Below are positions 37,001 through 44,516 of a stretch of DNA of 64,000 nt, piece by piece; the first letter of the stretch is position 1; each line of letters begins with the position of its first letter. Below the pieces are notes generated by a model, which did not search any database, had not been told where the DNA came from, and was given only the letters and a program-made list of their open reading frames with translations. Position numbers and translations under genes: made by a program. Where the stretch lies: the IMG/VR virus record IMGVR_UViG_3300035181_000471, positions 157,218 through 221,217 of that record; one strand, written 5' to 3'. This DNA is from a virus.

Positions 37001-37232
37001 CAACACCAGCACTTCGGACTATAGCATCAAGGACTTCACCAGCACCGATGTTCTATACGAAACCACTCCTGGAACTTGGGTAGCCACTCCAACTGGATTG
37101 CTATACTCCCACGCTTGGTCCTCTATCGTCCCAACCCCAGGCCGCTATGTAATCCCCATTGGCGTCACCATCACCGATGCCAAGGGAATCTCAGTCGCCG
37201 GAACCACTTCTGTTACCCTGATTGTTCCTTAA
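31047..37232 (+). CDS. Giant Ig-domain (He_PIG) surface protein
   Basis: A 2061-residue protein made largely of tandem immunoglobulin-like domains. The He_PIG signature recurs: 'GGTAPYDWYSSNLPQGLVLN', then 'GTLSGTPMLMGVYTIDFSVK'; again near 'GGLAPFSWRLANGELPIGL', 'GGVPGYRLSID' and 'GGTAPYTYTVSSI'. Such domains make long, rigid, adhesive fibres on virions. There is no signal peptide, as expected for a virion protein assembled in the cytoplasm. It is followed by two more proteins of the same style, so the three may form one fibre system. Ribosome site AGG-N7-ATG. Confidence 0.75.
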   Translation: MALTLTPIILSEQNRVFPLTSESTGVTIRLATGSSGEIGTIKVEGFAPPIANLDWSIYQNPSWVTLEVDSSDPSLVHLRYTNATPNPQGLHQFFVSVNDGNSIIRYPIAIDVKKPFYLSVLSPRTDTIDLRAYDAGTAVTTIKAYGQSDREITSGDVCFLPPVLPDGLEFLTGLGNEAVIQVAQPSASDASGGVKVVTPYSQVIQVQAYQPGSMYDIPNDPVRTYTKNITLNVNTSLPGTFGSAVTCSYDDTNNYFVLKAVTSFALGEPKALTYAWSATGTGTGVMTGATTDTMHFAPNVASGAVTFHLDIKDANNGNVLLQHYDIGPMNVCNAGSDGATWEANNALKLWATAPVVSGAAGEPVSITIAGDPGVASVVVSFSVSGSGITAPGNITLLNGVPQTLILNVPGGATNKQKWTLTANGTSGSATGQARVVIESAGTPALLVSASNSSIVQDTGSLINPSIMTAAYPTLSTVIPGVDFYLVNAPAGLKLGQDGVITGGSLFNTVDDSAFSFKVMAVKPGYSPSYLNMTLDVTTSATPIEFSKFFSSVTNTTDNSPFTLSWRYPETTASLWLQKNVEAPVEVVSNASATVVGDSLFSLTGTNFYGTAYSTPLVVISDTAANLTKLPSAKTSAVIDMNNKMTIKWSPDPINNLYNLYKGWSITYKKNGGSVLALPNADTIITGLEDATGTLSTRVFSYQMGPDNIALSMKALSANRVAIGDSDAWSHLLDFPPVLTPTTFTLDKTTAKLGEPVTISMDSGYIGGSAWRVRYAEGKATEWLPTSLKTSTHVFTTPGPQTITIEIESDFSVEKPPVSLQRTMTLSLFVEDEQFLVSNANASVIGNIGIGGAEGFEVTDSSSGTYSREPYEVITRSIVKDEQTQEVKLLIATSRNNNASSALGTMALDVFPIQGRPHMKNLVLPALNLNGNTGLVSSVKIVSESLPDAVVGKPMPETQLQVSGGTAPYDWYSSNLPQGLVLNTDGTLSGTPMLMGVYTIDFSVKDSTSPAYIDSRTLVFSVKSDIAISEVSAPTAKVGTFYSHTIASLGGLAPFSWRLANGELPIGLSIEPSSGKILGLPCTYNSTTDFTKNFLFTPEVTDSIGAKASKQLYMSLAPADLTLGSMDQSIIYKDEDAKFAIPVYGGQSPYHLASFTSDGTIGSDLTLKTPEVINAVSELTPSLLVITTGDQIFNPQGTPVAGVYPTPYNVSFSVDVAGGVPGYRLSIDTSNPSLNTLPNADIIGNVVTGTVTADGHYTVNIKVVDSDGFGVSYSKVIRVTTNDNSTEAYSTTLEFVGVKKNGSNNTATWTFRKLSALPNILKDVPYKNLADTAEFYGLALWDNDLNQPAQALALPITAGKLSTSVQGGAEGQYAALGISAFTPSWTITTEGTGVFNVAGSLPIGYGTSGTASGPYAFFLFADSTAGAGIPVINQKISKVTDPTFGILSDYQIGTITLYSVTGDPLYSKSMFIYCSDSGDNTTSTPVVEVTSTRTQTIEGDIYDPLSATYNSSEARHFEYPLTAASGAAPYVFTVKDGSTLPGASIGVANGVPTLMVPSTSPIYTGTTSASYVAYVAATDKNGIVSQTATINVNYVPKTASTNPVQIVGVTYLQDIAVTDPTFRGYTGADLGVLDMMMWANQDVTWSLPPSEKADHESHGIVFITKPDNSFQIAGTPNVAQRYIFNVTATAVGAGSDTRVVYLDIVDPIVTIQGPTSPLTLNAKYNYATNHSVMKVSIEGYKVGTCPVVLVTNLGTLNPVPTNVNITSDMGMGHLGNPAYAQKWDAYYDFSTTVSGAGVLTTTGGVATTPYPFSAAATTLVAKGIVQPVVHVSEYATTFLPAPPLTITGGTAPYTYTVSSISNPTNFTISGGQLAMLMNSVSPTNQPGACDVTYTVTDSSTPTQTVVSTAGNVSVIVDAESYISAAFPTKEWVYTAGASTFPLYQVIQPKLGHKPYQWTITSVDFSAISGGMTGLVHKSSTNSILSINTSTSDYSIKDFTSTDVLYETTPGTWVATPTGLLYSHAWSSIVPTPGRYVIPIGVTITDAKGISVAGTTSVTLIVP

Positions 37233-37272
37233 TAAAATAATCAGGTTTCTGCTCCTATATTGAGGATCATAG

Positions 37273-40200
37273 ATGGCCGCTCAAACTATTAAACTTGTAA
37301 CCACCGGGGGCCAAGCCCCCTACACTTATTCTATCATTCATGATAACCTAACTACTCTCCCTTTGCCTTCCTATCCTCAGCCTGGAAATGCTAGTTACGC
37401 TACAGTTAGCTTCAATATGGGTAGCTCTGAAATCGTAGTTGACGCCACCAATGTCAACCCCGGAACCTACAAGCTCCACCTAAATATCACTGACTCCACA
37501 ACCCCTGTAGCCAAGATCACTACCAAAGTTATCACCATCAAGGTCTTGAACATTACCAAATTTGCCATCCTAAACGAATCTGAATCAGTCATTCCAGGTA
37601 GCTTCCCCTACCAAGGCTATGTCTTCCTAGAAGCCTCTGGAGCCACTGGAGCCGTGACTTGGAGCATTATTGATTCCATGACCACCCTCCCTGGAGCCGC
37701 AATCACCACTGACGGTTTCGGTAATTTAGTAGTGGCCTACTCAACTAGCCAGTATGGTGACTTCACTTTAGGACTCCAGGCTAAGGACAGTTTCAAGACC
37801 GTAACTCGCACCCTCACTATTAGTGTGATCGCTCCATCTGCCTACAAGTTAGTAGACGGTCAGGTCGAAGTAGTTTTTAGTGACGCAGGATACACCGAAG
37901 GAACTCACACCTTCAGTGTCAATGTAACTGACTCTCAATCCTCTCCCGCCTCCACCGCTCGCTCCTTCGAATACCTACTTCAGCCAGCTATCTCTACAAT
38001 CCATGTCCCCCAATCCTTCGTAAAATACTGGCACATGGACGATACCAATGAGGTCTATTTCCCCATCACTGGAACCTTATCAGGGCTTTCCATCAAGGAT
38101 TCTAGCGGAACCTTCTCCAATGGAGTGACCTATAGCGTAGAGGGTGCCGCCAGAAGAATCAAGTTCTCAGGGCCTCCAACTGTAGCCGAGAACTCCCAGC
38201 TTGTCATCCCAATTAACTTGCAGTTTAGTAACACTATCGTTGCCTCTGTGTCCAAAACTTTCACAGTGCCAGCTTTCGATGGTGCCTATGACGAGTCATC
38301 TATCTCCAGCAGTTGCTACACTAGACCTCTAGTGTCGGGTGAGTTCTTCTCTCTAAACCCCCAGAAACCTTACTACAACTCCCCCAGCATTGAGCGTCAC
38401 ACTTGGACCGCCAGAGTAGCGTCTGGGAACACCCTCCCTCAGGGCTTGAGCTTGGATGCCAACACCGGACTTATCTACGGAAAGCTTCTAGCTACGACTC
38501 CTCAGACTACATCTATCGAGTTCGTGGACCCCAACACAAAGCTCGTTAAGGGAATCATTGTCATTCACTTTGACATCGTAGCTTACGATTTCTCCTTGGT
38601 TGAAACCCTCTCGGCGGGTGCCGTGTCTTTCCCCTACACCGGATTGATCTCCACCACCTCTAATTCCGATCTGCTAGACGCCACTCTTTACTCTGGCACT
38701 CTCCCAAGTGGCCTAACCTTGGGCGTGTCAAGAACTCTAGCAACTGGTATTCTAACTTTCAACCACACACTATCCACTATCGCTAGAGCGGGTGGAAGTT
38801 GGGTTGATGATGCCGTTCACATTGGTAGCCAGCTTGTGTTCTCTGGCTTCACTACCACCGCAAACAACAAAACCTTCACCGTTACAGATGTCACTCCCTC
38901 CACTATTACCGTAGCTGAAAATGTTACCCTAGCTACTGAAACTGGTGTGGTTACTGCTAAGACTAAGGCTGTTATCTCTGGAACTCCAACTGAGTCCGGT
39001 CACTTCGACCTCTGGATTAAGGTGAGAAATGTGGATGGTAAAATCGGGCTCCTATACAAGAGGTTTGAAGTATCCTACTCCACTCCGCTCTCGGTTATCA
39101 CCACCTCACTCCCAACTCTAACCAATCAGCCTTATGCTGGAGTTCTAAGCGCAGTAGGTGGAACTGGCGTGTTCACTTGGAGCCTAAATTCCGGCTCCCC
39201 CGCACTCCCCGCTGGCATTACCCTATCCTCTTCAGGACTCCTAAGCGGAACTTACGCAGGGTCATCCTACAACCAGAACATCGTAGTGAAAGTTGTGGAC
39301 TCTAAGGGTGCATCGGCTACCGCCACTTTGAACTTCGCATTCAGCAACACTCTATCGGTCTCTACCGCAAGCATCCCCAAGATCATTCGTGGAGAGTACT
39401 ACTCTTTCACCTTGAAGGCATACGGCGGAACCGGAACCTACTCTAACTGGACTGTCACCGCTGGTGGGAGCTTACCATCAGGCATCACCTTAAACTCCGC
39501 TGGCGTCCTAAGCGGATTCGTAGCTACTGGAACTGCTTACACTCCAGCCAACTTGACTTTCACCGTTACCGACTCCTCTGCCGCCACCTCCAATAAGGTT
39601 CTAGCAGTAGGTGTGGCTGACGCCGCATCTGTTCTAGCTATTGACACTTCGGGAATCGGGGTGATCAGCAAGGGTAGCAACTATCAAGGTGTCATGAAGG
39701 TTTCCATCGGAGCCTCCACCGCTGTCGGCCCTTTCCACTGGGAAATCGCTCCTGGATCGCCTAACCAGCTTCCCACTGGCTTAGTTCTATCTGCCAACAC
39801 CACTGACTCCGGCATGACTGCCTTCATCTCTGGAAAGTGCATCTTAGCCCTAAGCAACTACTCGGTAAAAATCAGAGTAGTTGATGCAAATGGTCTATCT
39901 GCCACCACTTACATTCTTCTTTCCTCTGTTCCAAGTGTCACTATCTCCACCAAGGCACTATCTCAGGGTAAGGTAACTGAGGCATACACTCAGACCATTC
40001 TAGGTGACAGCGCCAATCTACCGATCACCTTCAGCCTAGACACCCCTCCTACCCTTCCAGCAGGTATGTCATTCAACTCCTCTGGAGTCCTATCTGGGAC
40101 ACCCTCTGGTGTGTATAACAACACCATCAATGTGAGACTCACCGATGCTCTCAATGACTATGTTGTTAAGCCTCTCCTCCTAGTTGTGAAGAACTCTAAT

Positions 40201-40923
40201 CTAGTCCTAACCACCACAAGCATCCCCACCATTTCAAGCGGCAAAGATTGGTCATACACTCTAACCGCCACTGGTAGCGCCGGAGGCTTTAAGTGGAGTA
40301 TCTCTCCTGATTCTACCGTTGGGTTACCTTCCAATGTGCAGTTGAATGAAACAACTGGTGTACTTTCCACTACTGGAACGAACTCTCTAGGAGTTCGTTC
40401 CATTATCTTCAGAGTCACAGACGCAGACGGAACTCACACCGACAAGGCCCTCTCTATGACTGTGGTTGCCAGCCAAGCCATCACCGCTGGACCTGACTAC
40501 ATCAACGGAACCACTCATGGCTATCTCGGTTATGTGAGACAGGACATCGCTTCCTTAACTTCTCAGATTCTACCTAGAAGCTCTAAGTCCTTCTACGCAA
40601 TTCTAACCAATTTTGCATCCACTTCCTTGACCCAGATTTCAGTATCAACTTCAGACCCAGCAGTCACCGCTGTAGCCGAAGCCATGACTGCTTCCGAGGT
40701 TCTAATTAACATCACTCAAGTCCCTGCCAGCACTCTAGGGGACAACACCTTCACCCTCACAATTGTTGATAATGCCACACCAATATCAGCAGTTTTGAAG
40801 TATAAAGTAATTGAAGGAAGAGATGTTAAGGTAACTCTACTAGATGGGTCTACACTTCCTGTCCAGTCCTTCACAGCCGAAGGTTGGATTGGAAGACCCC
40901 AGCCCTCACCAACCACCGCATAA
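37273..40923 (+). CDS. Large Ig-domain (He_PIG) surface protein
   Basis: A 1216-residue protein that opens directly with a He_PIG-type segment ('TTGGQAPYTYSIIHDN') and contains at least five further copies ('GGTGVFTWSLNSG...LPAGITLSSSGLLSGT', 'TLPAGMSFNSSGVLSGTPSG'). Residues about 495-565 hold the 'GSWVDDAVHIGSQLVFSG' module. It is 40 bases downstream of the 2061-residue relative; both end in short intergenic gaps with AGGA/GAGGA boxes. Probably a fibre or adhesin of the virion. The opening inside a domain-like sequence suggests that the two genes arose by splitting or duplication of one long repeat gene. Confidence 0.74.
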   Translation: MAAQTIKLVTTGGQAPYTYSIIHDNLTTLPLPSYPQPGNASYATVSFNMGSSEIVVDATNVNPGTYKLHLNITDSTTPVAKITTKVITIKVLNITKFAILNESESVIPGSFPYQGYVFLEASGATGAVTWSIIDSMTTLPGAAITTDGFGNLVVAYSTSQYGDFTLGLQAKDSFKTVTRTLTISVIAPSAYKLVDGQVEVVFSDAGYTEGTHTFSVNVTDSQSSPASTARSFEYLLQPAISTIHVPQSFVKYWHMDDTNEVYFPITGTLSGLSIKDSSGTFSNGVTYSVEGAARRIKFSGPPTVAENSQLVIPINLQFSNTIVASVSKTFTVPAFDGAYDESSISSSCYTRPLVSGEFFSLNPQKPYYNSPSIERHTWTARVASGNTLPQGLSLDANTGLIYGKLLATTPQTTSIEFVDPNTKLVKGIIVIHFDIVAYDFSLVETLSAGAVSFPYTGLISTTSNSDLLDATLYSGTLPSGLTLGVSRTLATGILTFNHTLSTIARAGGSWVDDAVHIGSQLVFSGFTTTANNKTFTVTDVTPSTITVAENVTLATETGVVTAKTKAVISGTPTESGHFDLWIKVRNVDGKIGLLYKRFEVSYSTPLSVITTSLPTLTNQPYAGVLSAVGGTGVFTWSLNSGSPALPAGITLSSSGLLSGTYAGSSYNQNIVVKVVDSKGASATATLNFAFSNTLSVSTASIPKIIRGEYYSFTLKAYGGTGTYSNWTVTAGGSLPSGITLNSAGVLSGFVATGTAYTPANLTFTVTDSSAATSNKVLAVGVADAASVLAIDTSGIGVISKGSNYQGVMKVSIGASTAVGPFHWEIAPGSPNQLPTGLVLSANTTDSGMTAFISGKCILALSNYSVKIRVVDANGLSATTYILLSSVPSVTISTKALSQGKVTEAYTQTILGDSANLPITFSLDTPPTLPAGMSFNSSGVLSGTPSGVYNNTINVRLTDALNDYVVKPLLLVVKNSNLVLTTTSIPTISSGKDWSYTLTATGSAGGFKWSISPDSTVGLPSNVQLNETTGVLSTTGTNSLGVRSIIFRVTDADGTHTDKALSMTVVASQAITAGPDYINGTTHGYLGYVRQDIASLTSQILPRSSKSFYAILTNFASTSLTQISVSTSDPAVTAVAEAMTASEVLINITQVPASTLGDNTFTLTIVDNATPISAVLKYKVIEGRDVKVTLLDGSTLPVQSFTAEGWIGRPQPSPTTA

Positions 40924-40932
40924 AGGTAAATC

Positions 40933-43140
40933 ATGATCGCACCTCAAGTTAATTTACAGGGACAGACAATTTACCAGTATTACCTTCCTCTCCTAGAGGG
41001 TGAAGCGGGGCAAGTCTATGTGAACAACGGCACCCTAGGGCAGATCAATTTCGATTATTACAATGGGATTACTCCTAGTGTTGCAGACGCTCTAAGTAGC
41101 GGAGTTATTAGAATTTCAAGTGATTCAGATGCACTCCACCAGGGGCGCATAAAGCTAGCCACTTATGGCTCCGGTGTGAGGCTTGAATACACAGGAGCTA
41201 AGTGGGCGGATGTAGCCCAGAGTCTACCTCCCCAATTCAATCTCAATATTGAAGAGGAGGACATCGTTTGGTACGCCCCCGGCAGCGGCTTTGATCTTTC
41301 TGCCATCTCTCTGCCTCTCGTAGTTCCTCCCAATACTCCTACTGGTCCTACCTACGAGTATTCGGGTGGAAGCAAGCTACAGATCAAGGTGTTCCCTCTA
41401 GTGTCCCCTGAGGTGGCTTCAGTCAGTCCTACTGTTCTAGCTGGCGGAGCTACCCAGGACATCACTGTCACCCTTAAGAGGCCCTTACACCCAACTCAGA
41501 CTCCTACTGTGGCCTTCCAGTCTGCCTCGGGTCTTTTAACCTTTAACGGGGCTCCCAGAGTCAATAAAAACGCCTCGGGTGGGATCGTGTCTTGGACCAT
41601 TTCTGTCACCGCCTCTTCTTCCGCCGCTTCCTCTGTCGCAGTCACAATGACCGCCCAGGATGCCGCACTACACTACCTAAGCGGAGATGTGATAGTAACT
41701 CAGGCTTACAATTACACACCCACTCCAATCAATCTTCCAGCCATGTCGATTAGCAAAGCTATCGCCACTCAGCCGCTAGCTATTACTTCCGTGCAAGCTG
41801 TTGGTCCAGACTCCGCTTATGGAGTGGCCGCTACCGATGGGTGGACTGCTACCGCTAGCGGTCAGCAAGCATTCGCCGGTAAGATCGTTGTAACCGCTAC
41901 TGTGTCCTCCCCTGCTAATAACTTCAGTAGCGGATCAGTTATTGCGAAAGCAACCGGAACCACGGCCCGTATCACTCTAGGAACTGCTTCACTTAAGGGT
42001 AGTCCCTATGTCGGAAACAACTCCTCCGGCACAACCCTTTACTACCAGGACTACTACATGGTCGTGGATACCGGACTTCTACTCACTAGAGACCAGTCTT
42101 ATGACATCGGATTCTCTGCTGTAGCTGATGGAGTTACCACTACTTCCTGGATTAATAATGTCTTTGTAAATCAGAACCTAACTAAGCAGTTCACTTCCTA
42201 CAATATGACTGTGAACTTCAGTGGAGCAGCCAGTTACACCGCAGTTGGTATCCCAGCATCTACATGGGTGGCGTCTTCAACTGGAACTTCTGGTGCAGTT
42301 CCCTCCTTGAATGGCGGAGCTTCTTTTGGAATCCAAGAACTCTGGGGCTACAAGTCAGCAGGAGCTTCTTTTGATTCTATCTTGAAGCAAGAGCTTCGTG
42401 TCACTGGCCCTGGAAAGACTGATGAACTCGTCAAGTCTGTTACTGCCAGAGACCCCAATGGCTACCTGGAGATCGCAAATGTTGACACCTCTGCGTGGAC
42501 CGCTGGCTATTACGATTTTGTGTTCAGAATCTACTCTAAGGCTACCACTTACTCCTTCGATGGAGTAAACCAGGGTTACATCGACACTCCCGCTCAGTCG
42601 TTTAGAGTCGCCCACTCCACTGGTGGTGGAGGAGGGTGTTTCGCTGGCAAAACCTATGTCATGACCGTTGATGGTCCCAAGACCATTGATAGCATCAAGG
42701 TTGACGCACTAGTGATGTCGGCCTCTGATGTTGACTTCCAGGCTGGCAACTTCACTCTAACTCCCAAGAAGACTTTGGCAGTTCTAGTCCACGATGATAG
42801 AGCTTACGAAACCGTCAATCTAAACGGAATCCTAACCACTCCAGAGCATCCTTGGGCCACCTCTGATCGTGAATTCACTGAAGTCTCCGAGATGACGGAC
42901 GCCTCCCTAGTAATGTCCGTAGATATCCTACACAATGAAACATACCCTGTTTCAGCGATTCAGATTCCCGGCCCAGACCTAGAAACCGTATACAACCTAA
43001 CTATCGAGGATACTCATACTTACTTGGTTGCCCCCAGTATATTCGGACCTTGGTATCTTGTCCACAATGCCAAGAAGATCGAGTATAAGACACTATGGGA
43101 TATGAACAACCCCGAAGTTAATATCAATAACACGGTGTAA
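40933..43140 (+). CDS. Virion surface protein ending in a Hint (intein-like) domain
   Basis: A 735-residue protein. Residues 1-565 are beta-rich and look like a fibre or adhesin part. A Gly stretch leads to Cys569 ('GGGGGCFAGKTYVMTVDGPK'), the start of a Hint self-splicing fold: block B-like 'LTTPEHPWAT' with the T-x-x-H, then 'VYNLTIEDTHTYLV' and 'WYLVHNA' with the penultimate His-Asn (H711-N712). The residue after Asn is Ala, not Cys/Ser/Thr, so cleavage rather than splicing is expected, as in bacterial intein-like and polymorphic-toxin Hint domains. A 23-residue tail follows. Inference: the tail protein is cut at Gly-Cys during maturation or on the cell surface. Confidence 0.75.
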   Translation: MIAPQVNLQGQTIYQYYLPLLEGEAGQVYVNNGTLGQINFDYYNGITPSVADALSSGVIRISSDSDALHQGRIKLATYGSGVRLEYTGAKWADVAQSLPPQFNLNIEEEDIVWYAPGSGFDLSAISLPLVVPPNTPTGPTYEYSGGSKLQIKVFPLVSPEVASVSPTVLAGGATQDITVTLKRPLHPTQTPTVAFQSASGLLTFNGAPRVNKNASGGIVSWTISVTASSSAASSVAVTMTAQDAALHYLSGDVIVTQAYNYTPTPINLPAMSISKAIATQPLAITSVQAVGPDSAYGVAATDGWTATASGQQAFAGKIVVTATVSSPANNFSSGSVIAKATGTTARITLGTASLKGSPYVGNNSSGTTLYYQDYYMVVDTGLLLTRDQSYDIGFSAVADGVTTTSWINNVFVNQNLTKQFTSYNMTVNFSGAASYTAVGIPASTWVASSTGTSGAVPSLNGGASFGIQELWGYKSAGASFDSILKQELRVTGPGKTDELVKSVTARDPNGYLEIANVDTSAWTAGYYDFVFRIYSKATTYSFDGVNQGYIDTPAQSFRVAHSTGGGGGCFAGKTYVMTVDGPKTIDSIKVDALVMSASDVDFQAGNFTLTPKKTLAVLVHDDRAYETVNLNGILTTPEHPWATSDREFTEVSEMTDASLVMSVDILHNETYPVSAIQIPGPDLETVYNLTIEDTHTYLVAPSIFGPWYLVHNAKKIEYKTLWDMNNPEVNINNTV
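42637..43071 (+). other. Hint self-processing domain
   Basis: Encodes Cys569 to the Ala after H711-N712 of the preceding entry. Key residues: Cys nucleophile after five Gly, T-x-x-H in 'TTPEHPW', and terminal 'LVHN'. Confidence 0.72.
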
Positions 43141-43143
43141 CGG

Positions 43144-43755
43144 ATGAGTAAATATGCTAGAGTAGGTGCCCCGTTTAACTTCCTTGGACATATGTCCTTG
43201 GACCAGAAGAATGCGTTCTATTCTTGGCTCGACTCAAAGAAAGCCAACTTTGCTCCAATCCAAGAGTTCCACCAGATTCGATCCCAGCAATTGAGAAAAA
43301 CTGCTGGACTTTTGGAAGATTTTTACGCCTCGGAAAAGTTGAAACCATCCTTTGCTAAAGCTCCTTGGGAACCGGGGCCGCAGGGCTATTTCCCTTATAC
43401 TCAAAGGGATGATCAGCAACCAGCCGTCCTAGTTCAGCGAATTAAAGAACGAGTGAAAGAACAACTTCAACATGATGACGAAGCCGTATTTTGGATGAAC
43501 TGGCTTAGGACTCACATTGAAAAGCAAGAGGATATGGCTCAGATTGCTAGCGAAGCTTCGGCAGAAATTACCGCCTTGAAGAAAGAATTGGACGCTCTGT
43601 TTGATGGGGGGACCTACGACGCAGTATTAGTTAAAGATACGAAAGTTTATCGTGTCCATCAACTTGATGATCCAACAGAAACGGAAATGAAACGAGTGGC
43701 CTATGACGCCTCGGACAAAAATGGGTATACCATCAAAATGCCAGAGGGGGTGTAA
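43144..43755 (+). CDS. Unknown 203-residue protein before baseplate wedge genes
   Basis: Largely helical in the middle ('VLVQRIKERVKEQLQHDDEA'), with a small beta C-terminus ('YDAVLVKDTKVYRVHQLDD'). Contains 'LRKTAGLLEDF', a KTA motif. Weak ribosome site (CGG-ATG) four bases after the Hint gene stop, and the ATG of the next gene overlaps its TAA by one base, so coupled translation is likely. Position suggests a baseplate or fibre-assembly protein; function unknown. Confidence 0.68.
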   Translation: MSKYARVGAPFNFLGHMSLDQKNAFYSWLDSKKANFAPIQEFHQIRSQQLRKTAGLLEDFYASEKLKPSFAKAPWEPGPQGYFPYTQRDDQQPAVLVQRIKERVKEQLQHDDEAVFWMNWLRTHIEKQEDMAQIASEASAEITALKKELDALFDGGTYDAVLVKDTKVYRVHQLDDPTETEMKRVAYDASDKNGYTIKMPEGV

Positions 43756-44507
43756 TGAGCTATGATTTTGATGTAAGAAATAAAGCCTGTGACCACCTCC
43801 AAACAAAGGAGCGCCAAACTTTATCTGATGATCTAAGAACCTTAGTTAACATCAATCACCCCGAGTGGGGTATTCGTGGTGCTGTAGCTTCGTCCTCTAC
43901 CGTTAAACTTTATATGAATGGTGTGGAGATACCATCCGGCCATGCTCAGTATGCTTGGAGTTTAGTCCCAGATTTGGATGCCTTGGGGGACAAACGCTAT
44001 AAAATCATGTTTGCCAATCAATTACGCTTTACTCAAGCCATTTTTGAAGTCAGCTACTTTACTGCGCCAGCTTACTGCTTGAAGTGCAACGGCTATACCC
44101 AGACTAATGACTTTACCATTAGTTCTCAGGGTTCGTTTGTCCATGTAACCGACCACAACAAGCTCATTCAAAGAGTGATGAAGTTCCTTCTATCCTCGTC
44201 TTGCCCCTTCTATCCTCGGTTCACATCTCGGCTAAAGGAATTTATTGGAAGGAAATTTGGCTTATCTCTTACAGAGGAGGACATTTCTTACGAATGTATC
44301 ACGGCTCTGGAGAACATGAGAAACATTCAAGTTACCCAAAAGAATGTGCAACTCCTGTCCCCAGAGGAAATTCTAAGGAATGTAGAGTCGGTAGATTCCA
44401 AAAGAGATTCAGTAGACCCCACCATCGTAAAAACACAAATTCGCGTTTCCTCCTACGGGCCTGATAGAGTAAATCCTCTAAACTTCGCCATCAGAACAAA
44501 AAATTAA
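43755..44507 (+). CDS. Baseplate wedge protein candidate (gp25-like neighbour)
   Basis: A 250-residue protein directly upstream of the Baseplate_J gene, where gp25/W-type wedge proteins usually lie. The C-terminal half has 'HNKLIQRVMKFLLSSSCPFY', 'LKEFIGRKFGLSLTEEDISY' and a final strand 'YGPDRVNPLNFAIRTKN', an order compatible with the small wedge fold; the N-terminal half is a beta domain with 'AYCLKCNGYTQTNDF'. The assignment is from context and loose pattern, not from strong motifs. Confidence 0.55.
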   Translation: MSYDFDVRNKACDHLQTKERQTLSDDLRTLVNINHPEWGIRGAVASSSTVKLYMNGVEIPSGHAQYAWSLVPDLDALGDKRYKIMFANQLRFTQAIFEVSYFTAPAYCLKCNGYTQTNDFTISSQGSFVHVTDHNKLIQRVMKFLLSSSCPFYPRFTSRLKEFIGRKFGLSLTEEDISYECITALENMRNIQVTQKNVQLLSPEEILRNVESVDSKRDSVDPTIVKTQIRVSSYGPDRVNPLNFAIRTKN

Positions 44508-44516
44508 GGATACTCC

